Assembly (NCBI GenBank): GCA_020860515.1
Contig: JAJBUG010000053.1
Coordinates: 37,209-101,208, forward strand
Origin: Bacteroidales bacterium
GTDB lineage: Bacteria > Bacteroidota > Bacteroidia > Bacteroidales > Muribaculaceae
DNA length: 64,000 nucleotides
Direction: 5' to 3'
Part shown: positions 7,438 through 16,712 of the stretch, piece after piece
Layout of the letters: each line of letters begins with the position of its first letter
Numbering within the stretch: position 1 is the first letter of the stretch
Notes under the pieces: model-generated
What the model was told of the DNA's origin: nothing
Databases searched by the model: none
The model's input: the letters and a program-made list of their open reading frames with translations, nothing else
Translations under genes and position numbers: made by a program

Positions 7438-9789
7438 TTAGCGAGCGTTTTCTTCGTTGAAGATGGCTCGTACCATGTTTTTTATGTCTTGGTTGACGCG
7501 TGCCATGTTTTCCTTTAAGATGCGTTCCTTTGCATCTTCACTGGGAAATTCGTAGTAAACTGGTAGAGGATAGTTTACGTAGTCCTTTTTCTCAGCTTCG
7601 ATAGCCACATTATCATTTGCTGTTTTGCAATAATATTTCCTGGGATTGAATTCATCGGCCTTTTGCACATTAATAGAGCCTCTTAATCCGGTTTTGGTTT
7701 CAGTATAATCCTGAGCGATCTGTGCTACAACCCAGCCAGTAGGAAGGCTGGCTATCTTTGAAGGAGGTATAACATCTGCCATTTCCTCATTGATATTTAC
7801 ACTCGTCTTTTCACGATCAATTGTTACACCCTTTTTCTTCTGCTTGTTCTTGCCAAACATTTCAGATAACCAATCCAAAGTTGCTTTGTCACGGCATGAG
7901 CCAGCTATAACATTGGTAATAGTGGTGGTTATTTTTTCCATACCAGTTTCGCCATAATCTGCTTTCAACTGAGGCGTACTTTGAATTCCACCTACCACTG
8001 CTACTTTATTGCTTCGAGCTGTGCCTATAAGACGATCGAGTTTATTAAAGAAAAGCGTTGGAAGCTCATCCACAACTATAGCAACAGGATTGTTGTTACC
8101 CCCTCCAGAGTTTACTTCTGTTACAAGACGGTTTAGAATCAAGGCATTCAGTGCACTGTTTACGCTTTCCATCCTTGGGTCATTAGCAATGATAAGATAA
8201 CAAGGCTTTTTTGGATCAGAAATTTTAAGGTCAAAATCGTTGCCTTCCTTAGCGAAGATCCAGTATGCCTCTTTTGTACACAGAGTAGACAAGAAAACAC
8301 GTGCAGTACCCATCATACCTTCAAGCTGTTCTTTGGCACCGCCAGTAAGAGCGCTTTGGAACGGTGCAATCAATGGAGCAACTTCTGGGTCGGTTTGTAA
8401 TACCTCGAATATTGTTTCATAACTTTCCATCAAAAGCGACAGAGCATGAGGAAGATCGCTATATTGGCCAAGCCAATATGCTGGCTCTACTTGATGCTTT
8501 ACTCTTAATTGATTCAATTCTTCTTTAAGTGTATCAGCCAAAGCCTCATTTTTCTTCTTTAGAGCCTCATTTATGGCATCGCTTAGTTGATGTGCCTTGT
8601 CGCGAATAGCTTTGTTGGCAAATACGCGACCAGTAGGACGAGTAATCTTTATATCTCGTGGTTGAGGCGCATCTTTATTAATGCCAGGTTTCCTTTTGGA
8701 AAGAGGCACATAATGATGCAGAATTGTTTCGAGTTCGGGGAACAATTCTCTGTTCTGTGCGTCATATGGCTTTTTGTTATAGTTGACAATAAATGTAAAC
8801 ACTGCACCTACGATGTTTTGACCAGCGGTTTCAAAGAAAGCATCGTTGCCCGAACCCTTCTCTGCGCCCTTTTTAAGTGATGTAAGCAAGGTTTCCGCTG
8901 TTTCCACCGCTGCAGCTGTGTTGGGAATGTATTTCAATTGGATAGGATTTACTCTGCAACTATACTTTACATCTACGAAATTAATCATATTAAAGGTACA
9001 GTTAGGAGGCAAATTGCCTTCTCTTTCCGCTTTCTTGTATTGATAGTAGGTCATCTTCGCCAAAGATGGGAATTTGTAATCATACACCATCAAGGCGAAC
9101 TTCTTTGCGCTCAATTGTCGAATAAACGGCTCGATTGCTGAGTAAGTTTTACCAGAGCCAGGAGTGCCTAAAACAAGTGTTCCACGATATGGATTAAGAA
9201 TATTAATCCACCCATCACGCATTCTCCCTTTATAGTAATACTTCATAGGAATGTTTACGCTACACTCATTGGTTTCCAGCTTTTCACATTGCTTAAAGCT
9301 TTCGTTCTCCCAGTTGTGCGGATCCTTCATGAATCCCTCTTTGATGTGCTTGGAGATTGCATCAAGGGCAGTGAGGATGAGAGCCATGCCATTGAAGCTG
9401 CAGAATATGTAAATCCATTCGCTCCAGCGGAAATAGAAGTGCTTCTCTCCGAAAGGATGATTGTAGCACCAAACTGATGCCACAACCATTATGCCACCAA
9501 TAAATAGCGGTAGCATTACCATAGTGTGAGCATTGAAATCCACCTTCTTCTTAGGCATAGCTCCGATTGACGCTATGCACACGAATATCAGAGTGAAGAG
9601 CTTGCTCCACCCCATGTGGTCGTTGCTGTAAATGTACCATCGCTTTAGTATGCTCTGGATTTCATATACCAGCCCGCTCCAGGAACCAAACCATTCCGGA
9701 TTGAAGACGTAGGCGAATACCTCCAGTAGAACACAAAGATATATGGCGCACCGAACTATGTTGAGCAATGATTTCGATGTTTCGTCCAT
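7438..9789 (-). CDS. Type IV coupling protein (VirD4/TraG family; MobC/TraG of Bacteroides elements)
   Basis: The protein has 783 residues. Several transmembrane segments lie in the first 150 or so, followed by the cytoplasmic ATPase. Walker A GTPGSGKT is at 208-215, and a Walker B-like IVVDELPTLFF is about 330 residues later. Coupling proteins dock the relaxase-DNA complex to the type IV channel and pump DNA. The gene follows the 156-residue membrane protein with a 5-bp gap and belongs to the leftward operon. Normally mobA/mobB relaxase genes are nearby; none is visible in this window. Confidence 0.9.
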   Translation of the reverse strand: MDETSKSLLNIVRCAIYLCVLLEVFAYVFNPEWFGSWSGLVYEIQSILKRWYIYSNDHMGWSKLFTLIFVCIASIGAMPKKKVDFNAHTMVMLPLFIGGIMVVASVWCYNHPFGEKHFYFRWSEWIYIFCSFNGMALILTALDAISKHIKEGFMKDPHNWENESFKQCEKLETNECSVNIPMKYYYKGRMRDGWINILNPYRGTLVLGTPGSGKTYSAIEPFIRQLSAKKFALMVYDYKFPSLAKMTYYQYKKAEREGNLPPNCTFNMINFVDVKYSCRVNPIQLKYIPNTAAAVETAETLLTSLKKGAEKGSGNDAFFETAGQNIVGAVFTFIVNYNKKPYDAQNRELFPELETILHHYVPLSKRKPGINKDAPQPRDIKITRPTGRVFANKAIRDKAHQLSDAINEALKKKNEALADTLKEELNQLRVKHQVEPAYWLGQYSDLPHALSLLMESYETIFEVLQTDPEVAPLIAPFQSALTGGAKEQLEGMMGTARVFLSTLCTKEAYWIFAKEGNDFDLKISDPKKPCYLIIANDPRMESVNSALNALILNRLVTEVNSGGGNNNPVAIVVDELPTLFFNKLDRLIGTARSNKVAVVGGIQSTPQLKADYGETGMEKITTTITNVIAGSCRDKATLDWLSEMFGKNKQKKKGVTIDREKTSVNINEEMADVIPPSKIASLPTGWVVAQIAQDYTETKTGLRGSINVQKADEFNPRKYYCKTANDNVAIEAEKKDYVNYPLPVYYEFPSEDAKERILKENMARVNQDIKNMVRAIFNEENAR

Positions 9790-9794
9790 AACGA

Positions 9795-10265
9795 CTATTT
9801 CTTTTGTAATTGAATTGTATTGAAGGGAGAATTGTCGGTTGCAATTGTGTACACTGGCAATATGGGATTGATTTGCTTATACTCTTTCGCCTCACTCCCC
9901 TTAATTGAATCCGCTGTTTCCGAATCTGAAACCACTGCTGTAGAATCTGCTTTAATTTTATTCTCACGTATAAGTGCTTCCAGTGCCTTGAAAGAATCGC
10001 CAAAGTATTCCTCAAATTCAGCCTTTACGTCCGATGGCAACGAGCCAGTGATATGCATGTAAGCACGAGTGTAATCTGTCTCTCCAAGCAATGCTTCACC
10101 CACGGTTCGCACTATTGGCTTGTCGTTGGCTATCCACTCATAGCCAACATAGCCGCCAGTTGCCATCACGCCAAGAGCAAACACGGAGTTGATGACCTTG
10201 CTAAGTGAGCCTATTGCCTTGCCAGCCTCAGTGAAGAGTTGGGCTTTGCTTCCAAAACTTATCAT
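9795..10265 (-). CDS. Small membrane protein of the tra operon, unknown function
   Basis: The protein has 156 residues with one transmembrane segment at about 28-46 (Val-Phe-Ala-Leu-Gly...Gly-Tyr-Val-Gly), an acidic helical middle and a Pro-rich end. No known domain is recognised. It is squeezed between the M23 peptidase and the coupling protein with gaps of 5 bp on each side, so it is surely in the operon. A structural or adaptor role at the coupling protein is a guess from position. Confidence 0.65.
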   Translation of the reverse strand: MISFGSKAQLFTEAGKAIGSLSKVINSVFALGVMATGGYVGYEWIANDKPIVRTVGEALLGETDYTRAYMHITGSLPSDVKAEFEEYFGDSFKALEALIRENKIKADSTAVVSDSETADSIKGSEAKEYKQINPILPVYTIATDNSPFNTIQLQKK

Positions 10266-10270
10266 AACAG

Positions 10271-11221
10271 TTAAACTCTAAGAGTGAATGACTGATCTTC
10301 CGCTAAATTTTCCAATGCTTCATTAAAGTTGCGCATAGCATCGCACCTCCCAGCTGCTCCTGCCAATATGCCTGAAATCGAAGCCTTTTTCTCCTCGTCG
10401 CTAAGATTCTTTGAGAAAAGGATGGATTTCAGATTCCTCACCTCGGAATTTTTGAGTTGAACACTGCGCATGGCTTCATCGCTTTCATAAGCATAACTGA
10501 GAGTAACCAAACCATTCTTATTGATGTCTATCTTCGCACTTTCAGCCGATGCCATAAGTGAGGTAACATCCATATCCTTTAGTTTGGGCTTTGATGGCTT
10601 TGTTTCGTTAGCAATAAGAGTGTCTTGCTCAGATTGGGGTTTCACTGAATCAGTGTTTTGCTTTGGCATAGTAGTTGGAGCAGAATAATATGCCACATCG
10701 GTATCACTATATTTGCCAAGCAAATCTTTTTTGGTCTCGCCAGCTTTAACCACAGCCAAGCTCTTCAAAGAATTGCTTTCGAGCCATGCCAAATATTCCA
10801 TTGGGTCTTTATGTGCAAAACCAGATCCTTGGCTTGCAACTAATACCGACATGTGCAGATGTGCGCCTGTGCCCCTGCCAGTCTTGCCTGACTTAGCTAC
10901 TTCCTGGCCAGCAGTCACTACGTCGCCTTTCTGTACCGACACGCTATCCAAGTGGAGATATTTTACCCTCACCTTTGACCCATCTTCACGGTCATATTCA
11001 AGGGTGATACTTTTCCCGGCTGCGCCCTTGCCAATCTCGTCAACCGATACCACTGAGCCATTCTCAGTTGAGAACAAAGAAGTGCCAACTGGCATGGAAA
11101 AATCGGTGCCTTTGTGCATTTTCCAGTCGTGACTTACAGGATGTAATCTCCAGCCAAAAGGCGAGGTCATCACCATCTGATCACCATTGATAGGAAATGA
11201 AACATTCATGTTTTGATTCAT
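10271..11221 (-). CDS. M23 metallopeptidase with C-terminal extension, tra operon
   Basis: The protein has 316 residues. The LytM domain occupies about 10-150 with HKGTDFSMP and GTGAHLHMSVL carrying the zinc ligands. A charged linker and a helical domain of about 90 residues follow. There is no signal peptide at the N-terminus, which begins straight with the domain. It may therefore be exported by the conjugation channel or act from a misassigned start; no better upstream start is seen. Peptidoglycan cutting during assembly of the mating channel is the expected role, alongside the lysozyme at 6843-7343. Confidence 0.8.
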   Translation of the reverse strand: MNQNMNVSFPINGDQMVMTSPFGWRLHPVSHDWKMHKGTDFSMPVGTSLFSTENGSVVSVDEIGKGAAGKSITLEYDREDGSKVRVKYLHLDSVSVQKGDVVTAGQEVAKSGKTGRGTGAHLHMSVLVASQGSGFAHKDPMEYLAWLESNSLKSLAVVKAGETKKDLLGKYSDTDVAYYSAPTTMPKQNTDSVKPQSEQDTLIANETKPSKPKLKDMDVTSLMASAESAKIDINKNGLVTLSYAYESDEAMRSVQLKNSEVRNLKSILFSKNLSDEEKKASISGILAGAAGRCDAMRNFNEALENLAEDQSFTLRV

Positions 11222-11227
11222 AGCAGT

Positions 11228-11887
11228 TTAATTTGAATGGTAGATAGTGATAATGGGCCGAGTGTAGTGTTCCTCGGTCTTTGGCGTTTCTTGGCGAGCT
11301 CCAGTACCCATAGCCACAAGCCATGCCTTATAGCCTTCTTGACCTTCAACCTCAGTACTGCTCCAATGCCAAGCTGCATGGCCTGATGACGCTATTGTGT
11401 CACCACCAACTTTAAGAAGAGTGGCATTGACTATATCACGAGCTTGGCACAAAAGACCTAATTGAGCTACCGATGGGATATATGCGCTTTGGCCGTAAGT
11501 CCATATAGCAAACACTCTGTCGGCCATGTGTGAGGTGGCAGGACTTGACGTATATAGCGCGAAGGTGTTTTCATTGCCATCGTAAGCATCAATATCAGCC
11601 GATGTGCCTTGTGATATCCCAATGGTGTCAGAAAACTGCACATCTTCCAATTCTCGTATATAAGCAGCAAAAGCCTTATAGCCTTCATCTTCGCCACGGT
11701 TGATATGGAATACTACTCCCACTGGCTTTTTGCTTAATTCTGTTGCCACTTCTGCCTCAACAATCGACCCATCACTGCATAGCACCTGACCGATTTTCAT
11801 TGAGGTGTCAGGAAAATCTTGGTGCGCATCGCATGAAGCCATTGCAATGCAAAGCATCAAACACAATATGTAATAAATCTTTTTCAT
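11228..11887 (-). CDS. Lipoprotein with DUF1566/Lcl-like C-terminal domain, tra operon
   Basis: The protein has 219 residues. A lipoprotein signal peptide ends at Met-Ala-Ser-Cys (Cys19). The second half has the pattern IPSVAQLGLL ... WHWSSTE ... Arg-Pro-Ile-Ile that resembles the DUF1566/Lcl fold of surface proteins and phage fibres. It is probably an outer-membrane lipoprotein exposed at the cell surface. Its place between traO and the M23 gene suggests a part in mating-pair contact, which is inference. Confidence 0.65.
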   Translation of the reverse strand: MKKIYYILCLMLCIAMASCDAHQDFPDTSMKIGQVLCSDGSIVEAEVATELSKKPVGVVFHINRGEDEGYKAFAAYIRELEDVQFSDTIGISQGTSADIDAYDGNENTFALYTSSPATSHMADRVFAIWTYGQSAYIPSVAQLGLLCQARDIVNATLLKVGGDTIASSGHAAWHWSSTEVEGQEGYKAWLVAMGTGARQETPKTEEHYTRPIITIYHSN

Positions 11888-11900
11888 CTTTCCTAAGAGT

Positions 11901-12410
11901 TTAAAGAGGTAACTTTACACCAATCGCCAAACCAGTGCGGAAAAGGTCTTTGCCCTCGATCACTATTTCCGTCTTGGCTTGCCAATACACTTGCCATCCA
12001 TGCTTTAGGCAGTAGGAGTGTTCATATCCAAGAGTTACTGCGCCTATCACATGGTGAAGGTCAGAACCGAGCCAACCGCCAATGCGAAGGCTACTATGAT
12101 GATTGCGTCCAAGGCTTACGCAAGGTTTGTATGTAATACCCCCTCCCCAGGTATTATAGTAATGCCAAAATGATTCAGGGCATACATGGCCGCAACTCTC
12201 GCATTTCTTCCATTTCAGATATGCAGTGCCAAAGAACTCCCAAGCTGCGTGGTGCGCACCTTCTTTCTCTACTCCAATGGTAGCATCCCAACCGTTTTCG
12301 TAGAGCAATCCAGTGCCTACTACCAATCGGGTATCTTTATCACCAGCCAAGCCTTGGGCTGTGCCAAAGAATATGGCTATTAGAATCAGTAAAGGCTTCA
12401 ACGTTTTCAT
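11901..12410 (-). CDS. traO: Conjugative transposon protein TraO (outer-membrane beta-barrel type)
   Basis: The protein has 169 residues with a signal peptide (1-22). The rest alternates in beta strands, with aromatic girdles and repeated Gly. Four Cys lie in the stretch around CESCGHVCPES. Its size and its place directly after TraN match TraO of CTnDOT-type elements. It should sit in the outer membrane as part of the transfer apparatus. It follows traN with a 1-bp gap. Confidence 0.8.
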   Translation of the reverse strand: MKTLKPLLILIAIFFGTAQGLAGDKDTRLVVGTGLLYENGWDATIGVEKEGAHHAAWEFFGTAYLKWKKCESCGHVCPESFWHYYNTWGGGITYKPCVSLGRNHHSSLRIGGWLGSDLHHVIGAVTLGYEHSYCLKHGWQVYWQAKTEIVIEGKDLFRTGLAIGVKLPL

Positions 12411-12411
12411 A

Positions 12412-13254
12412 TTATTCTTCGTTTAGGAGTAGATTACTGAATGAATCGGCATTAAGCACATCCTCATAGTCGATGCTGAGGCTAATAGTGCGACCTGAGA
12501 TTTGTTCTTCGCTAACCTCAATAGTAAGCACCTTGTCATTCGGGAATGTGAGTTTCTTGATTACTATCACTTGGCGGTAACTCTTTTTGAAGGTCAAATT
12601 AGGATCGAGAATAATTACTGGCTCCAATTCTATTTCCTGACTGTTAGTAGCCTTGGCCAACTTTTTATCACACAACTTCACTCTCATCTGGTCAATGTCA
12701 AAGCGTATGTTGGTCTTATTCTCAATCGAAAAGTCGAGAAAGAAGTAATCACCCACGGCATACACATTGTTGAGCCTCATTTCAAGCTTGGTGTTCTTGT
12801 TGCTCACATTACGGTAAAGAGCAGGACTATTCCAAATCCTGCGAGCAAACTTATACAAATCTTCGGTGCTCATGCTTACGGCAGGATTGTTGTAGGGATT
12901 TTGTTCATTGGTTTGGATTGTCTTGTCAGTTACAGCCTCTTCCAATTGGCTGGTATAGATTAGGGCATATTGGGTGCGATAACGCTCAGTCACTATGCTC
13001 ACGATTGCCAAGCAATCGCCATCAACGTGACCTCCTTCCTTGGGTTTGAGGCGAATCACATTGTCAATGGGTTGGTCGCCTGCAACAAGGTCGGTGCTGA
13101 TGTCAACAAAACGCACCGGCTCAGTGGCAGTGATCATAGTGGTCACTTGCTCGTTCACCGTAAGCCACTCCAATTCATTATAGGTGTTTTGAGCCATAGC
13201 TTCTGAGAAGCAAAGGCTAAGAGCGACTGCTGTAAGTGTCTTTTTGATATTCAT
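12412..13254 (-). CDS. traN: Conjugative transposon protein TraN (DUF4138)
   Basis: The protein has 280 residues with a signal peptide (about 1-21). The beta-rich body and the FARRIWN ... RNVSNKNTKL ... MRLNNVYAVGDYFFLDFSIEN segments are typical of DUF4138/TraN. The family is comparable to VirB9 and forms the periplasmic/outer-membrane layer of the channel together with TraM and TraO. It lies 27 bp downstream of traM. Confidence 0.88.
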   Translation of the reverse strand: MNIKKTLTAVALSLCFSEAMAQNTYNELEWLTVNEQVTTMITATEPVRFVDISTDLVAGDQPIDNVIRLKPKEGGHVDGDCLAIVSIVTERYRTQYALIYTSQLEEAVTDKTIQTNEQNPYNNPAVSMSTEDLYKFARRIWNSPALYRNVSNKNTKLEMRLNNVYAVGDYFFLDFSIENKTNIRFDIDQMRVKLCDKKLAKATNSQEIELEPVIILDPNLTFKKSYRQVIVIKKLTFPNDKVLTIEVSEEQISGRTISLSIDYEDVLNADSFSNLLLNEE

Positions 13255-13281
13255 AATGGTTGGTTTTTGATTTTTGTTGAG

Positions 13282-14478
13282 TTACTGCACACGTCCGTTT
13301 ACCAGATATACCTGAGTGCCATATTTAAGCTTGGCACGGTTCTTTTTGATTGCGCTTGACAGAGCTTGTGTGGAGCGAGAAATTGCATTCTGTAGGCTTT
13401 GGATCCCCCATTGTTCCATAGAATTGTTGTAACTGCTGCCAATATTCACATTCTGCCCCATTGCGCTACCGGCTATCTCCTTGGAGGTTTCACGGAAAGA
13501 ACTTTGAGGAACATAAAGCCCTTCGAGACCATCCATATCGTACATCCTAAGATTGACCTTAACGATATTGTCATTCACAAGCATAGTGTTGATGCTGCCA
13601 GTCACACGCTGGCCACCGAATCCGCTCATTGTGGCATAGATATAGGTGCCTTTCTTCACGGTCACGCCATCAAGGTCGATGTCATCAAGCAGCCTCAATC
13701 GCACTCGGCTTCCATCTACAGCTTTGATGTCCTCATCGATTATGGCCTTGATAAGGTTGGGTTGTGGGTCATTCTCAGCCAAGGTGTTGAAGTAGTCATT
13801 CTTGACATTTACCTTTTTTACTACGGTGGTGGCTTCATCCATCACATCAGGCACAGTAACAGCATTGGCTTTTTCCTCAGTCGCCTTTGCTTCGGTGTTT
13901 TCAGTCACTACTTCAGGTGTTTCTGTTGATGGATTATTGACCTTATCATAATCTTCGAGTTGTTGGCTTAAGATTCTCTGCATTTCAGCTAATGCCTCTT
14001 GTTGCTGTTGCTGGGCTAATTCGGCTTGGCTTGGCTGAGTAGATTGTGTAGTCTTTTGTGCGTTAGCCTGGGCCTCTTGTGCTTGACGGTTAAGTTCTGC
14101 TAACATAGCGTTGAGCTCCTGCTGAGATTTGTCGCCTTCCATTTGAGCCAATTCATCATCGGTGTACTTTGATTCATACTCTTCGGGGCCAATCGCTTGT
14201 TCTTCTTCGATGTTGTCAATCGCAGTGAGGTCAGTGACATTGCCAAAAGTTTTCTCCAAATTGCTACGGCGATCACCGATGCCATCACCTCGAATTGAAG
14301 CGTCAGGTATCTTTGGATTAATATAATCAGTAGTTTCACCAACCATATCTCGGTCGCTGGTATCAAGTGTAACCATGCTGATTATTGGATTAATCACCAT
14401 CAAGCCAGTGAGGTATATAATCGTGGGGAGTATATACTTTGGCTGGTTCCATTTTATAGTTTTCAAGTCAATATTCAT
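13282..14478 (-). CDS. traM: Conjugative transposon protein TraM (VirB10-like)
   Basis: The protein has 398 residues. A transmembrane anchor (about 18-35) precedes a Gln/Ala-rich helical linker that probably spans the periplasm. A conserved C-terminal TraM domain follows, with VRLRLLDDIDLDGVTVKKGTY-like and MYDMDGLEGLYVP segments. It corresponds to VirB10 in bridging inner and outer membranes. The start overlaps the end of traL by 4 bp (translational coupling). Confidence 0.9.
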   Translation of the reverse strand: MNIDLKTIKWNQPKYILPTIIYLTGLMVINPIISMVTLDTSDRDMVGETTDYINPKIPDASIRGDGIGDRRSNLEKTFGNVTDLTAIDNIEEEQAIGPEEYESKYTDDELAQMEGDKSQQELNAMLAELNRQAQEAQANAQKTTQSTQPSQAELAQQQQQEALAEMQRILSQQLEDYDKVNNPSTETPEVVTENTEAKATEEKANAVTVPDVMDEATTVVKKVNVKNDYFNTLAENDPQPNLIKAIIDEDIKAVDGSRVRLRLLDDIDLDGVTVKKGTYIYATMSGFGGQRVTGSINTMLVNDNIVKVNLRMYDMDGLEGLYVPQSSFRETSKEIAGSAMGQNVNIGSSYNNSMEQWGIQSLQNAISRSTQALSSAIKKNRAKLKYGTQVYLVNGRVQ

Positions 14479-14867
14479 GGCTCTGTGGTTTGTGGTTCGG
14501 AATCTGTTTCATTCTTTTCGGAATTCTTGATGAGTTCCAACTTATGAGTTTTGCGTTCTTCCATCGCTTTCTCTAACCGCTGGCGTTGAAGCTCTACGGC
14601 TGAATGTTGAGCCGAAGCGTTCTTAACTGCAATAGTCAGTGAGGCGATTGATTGCATGAGCAAGAGACCAATAACGGTAAATACGATTGCGAAGAATCGC
14701 TTTGGATGTGCCTCTGCTTTAGTTTTTATCCATTGAAATGCCTTGTCGAACCTGCACCATTTTGCAAATCTTGCTCCTGCTTCTTGCCATTTCTTTCTTT
14801 TTTCTTGATGTTCGGGTGCCTCGATATCCAAAGGCTTTTCACCGAAAAGAATTTTCTTGACATTCAT
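14475..14867 (-). CDS. TraL-like small membrane protein (DUF3989 position)
   Basis: The protein has 130 residues with one transmembrane helix at about 58-78 (RFFAIVFTVIGLLLMQ), a basic N-terminal part and a Glu/Lys-rich tail. Position between traK and traM, size and single helix match TraL (DUF3989) of CTnDOT-like elements. The sequence itself is too short and variable to prove it. Confidence 0.7.
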   Translation of the reverse strand: MNVKKILFGEKPLDIEAPEHQEKRKKWQEAGARFAKWCRFDKAFQWIKTKAEAHPKRFFAIVFTVIGLLLMQSIASLTIAVKNASAQHSAVELQRQRLEKAMEERKTHKLELIKNSEKNETDSEPQTTEP

Positions 14868-14879
14868 AGAGCAAGGGTA

Positions 14880-15494
14880 TTAATAGTTAGGCTTGGCTTT
14901 TTGTTCTATATCTCGGTTGACAAGTGTGCGCCAGTTCACAATCATTAGTCCATGAGGATTATTATCCGATCTTGGCACCTTTTTCAGCCCTCCGGTGGTC
15001 ACAAGCTCTCGGATGATGGTAGTGGTTCTGCGCTCGATCCTTTGTCTGCCATAATATGTGAAAGTCATGTCGTCCATATTGAGATTGATGCTATCGCACA
15101 TGATCGAACACATTGCGCTTGCTCCCATAATGCTGCTGTAGAATCCTTTTTCCTTCAGGGCATTGTATTGAGCCAAGCCTGTTTCATCCACCATATATAG
15201 AGCGCGATCAATATTGGTGCGTATATACTTGTCATCTGGAACCAAGGTGAAGAACATATTATGGAAACGTTCGATGTGAGACCGGGCTTCGATTTCAAGC
15301 GTTTCACTCATGTCGGTACGGCTGACAATGATTGGCACATTGCCATCAAGCACATAAATCCTTTTGTGAGATTCGTTCACCATATTAGCGGCTGTTACCA
15401 TCGACGCAATAGAAATGATTATTGCACCCACGATAAAGATGCCGCAAATGATGATTACGAGCTTAATTTTGTTTTCGAGATTCTTTATTACCAT
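14880..15494 (-). CDS. traK: Conjugative transposon protein TraK (VirB8-like)
   Basis: The protein has 204 residues with an N-terminal transmembrane helix (about 12-36). A periplasmic domain follows with the TraK hallmarks (Arg-Ile-Tyr-Val-Leu-Asp, HIERFHNMFF, Pro-Asp-Asp-Lys-Tyr). The C-terminal segment is of the ENPHGL-type (here NNPHGLMIVNW). TraK corresponds to VirB8, an inner-membrane assembly factor of the channel. It lies between traJ and traL. Confidence 0.9.
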   Translation of the reverse strand: MVIKNLENKIKLVIIICGIFIVGAIIISIASMVTAANMVNESHKRIYVLDGNVPIIVSRTDMSETLEIEARSHIERFHNMFFTLVPDDKYIRTNIDRALYMVDETGLAQYNALKEKGFYSSIMGASAMCSIMCDSINLNMDDMTFTYYGRQRIERRTTTIIRELVTTGGLKKVPRSDNNPHGLMIVNWRTLVNRDIEQKAKPNY

Positions 15495-15515
15495 GTCTTT
15501 TGTGTTTTGATGTCA

Positions 15516-16682
15516 TTATACGAATGCTCTGCCTACGCCACCAGTCACACTGCCAGCTGCACCCTGGAGCGGGCCACGCATACCGCCAGCCACGCCTTCG
15601 CCAAAGCTACGGGCAGAGAAAGCTGTTTCGCCTTCGGGTATGATCCACGATGCCAAGTCAGGAACTAAGCCCAAGCACTTGCAAGCCACGATTGATGCAG
15701 CCATCAAGTAGCCAGCTGTGAAGAAGCAACTTTGGATATATGAGGCATAGCTCTCCACATCGCAACTGAGGGCTTCGAGATTGTCAAGCTCGATGCTTAA
15801 CACGATGTCAAATAGTAGGAGTACATAGAAGCCAATGAAAAACAACATTGCGCCATACAGTTGTACTGTGATATATCTTACCAGCCATTTCGCCCATGCT
15901 CCTTCCCATTTCGGCAGGATTGAGAAAGCCCATTGTATTGGACCGAATATAGTCAATGCTCCCAATAAGATTTGCTGGCAGTAAATCGTACCCCACCAAC
16001 CAATGCGGTAAACTATTAGAGCAATAAACATTACCAACTTGTCAAGCAACACGATCAATCCAGCACTTGTAGTTTTAATAGTATTGCGAGCCATTTCTAC
16101 TGCGCTTGAAACTTCGCTGTTTGTATCTGTTAACTCTGTACCATCCGTACTTTCGGCACTTGTGTTTTTGTTAGCAGCTTCTACCAATGCTCTGCAATAC
16201 TGGTCAATTGAATCTCTTTTTTCAAGAGCCACTTGGATATCATTATATCTTTCCTCAACACTTTCAGCCTCAATCTGATAAAGGGCATGGGTGTATTGTC
16301 CTAAACAATTAGGAATGTAAGCAACAATGTCAAGCACCGAAGCCGTCTGAGATGACATGCTTCCAACTCGGCTAATGCTTGTGATTGCTGGAGGATACCA
16401 CCAACTCATTACTATAGAGATTCCAAGCACCCTGAGAATTTTAAATACGTCTAAAGGCTCATGCTTTACCATCATTTTATATGCCATGCTTCCTGCTAAA
16501 ACTAATGTAAACACAGTGGCCAAGCCCATGCTGATTTGCAGTATGAGCCAAAACGGGCCATTGGGCTGAATAAAGGTGCTATCAGTCAGAAATTCATTGG
16601 TGGAAAAAATCACCTGGTCGATTTCTTCTTCCAATAAGTCAATACCGAATTGAGATATGATGGTGTCGTCTTCTGAAATCAT
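15516..16682 (-). CDS. traJ: Conjugative transposon protein TraJ (VirB6-like)
   Basis: The protein has 388 residues with several hydrophobic segments, including those around 50-68, 85-105, 225-265 and 285-310. It is a polytopic inner-membrane protein. The signature GWWGTIYCQQILLG and FGPIQWAFSILP ... WAKWLVRYITVQLYG is shared by TraJ of Bacteroides elements. Its role corresponds to VirB6, the inner-membrane pore part of the channel. It is followed by traK after 21 bp. Confidence 0.9.
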   Translation of the reverse strand: MISEDDTIISQFGIDLLEEEIDQVIFSTNEFLTDSTFIQPNGPFWLILQISMGLATVFTLVLAGSMAYKMMVKHEPLDVFKILRVLGISIVMSWWYPPAITSISRVGSMSSQTASVLDIVAYIPNCLGQYTHALYQIEAESVEERYNDIQVALEKRDSIDQYCRALVEAANKNTSAESTDGTELTDTNSEVSSAVEMARNTIKTTSAGLIVLLDKLVMFIALIVYRIGWWGTIYCQQILLGALTIFGPIQWAFSILPKWEGAWAKWLVRYITVQLYGAMLFFIGFYVLLLFDIVLSIELDNLEALSCDVESYASYIQSCFFTAGYLMAASIVACKCLGLVPDLASWIIPEGETAFSARSFGEGVAGGMRGPLQGAAGSVTGGVGRAFV

Positions 16683-16712
16683 AATTTTCGTTGTTTTGAT
16701 TGGTTAAGTAAG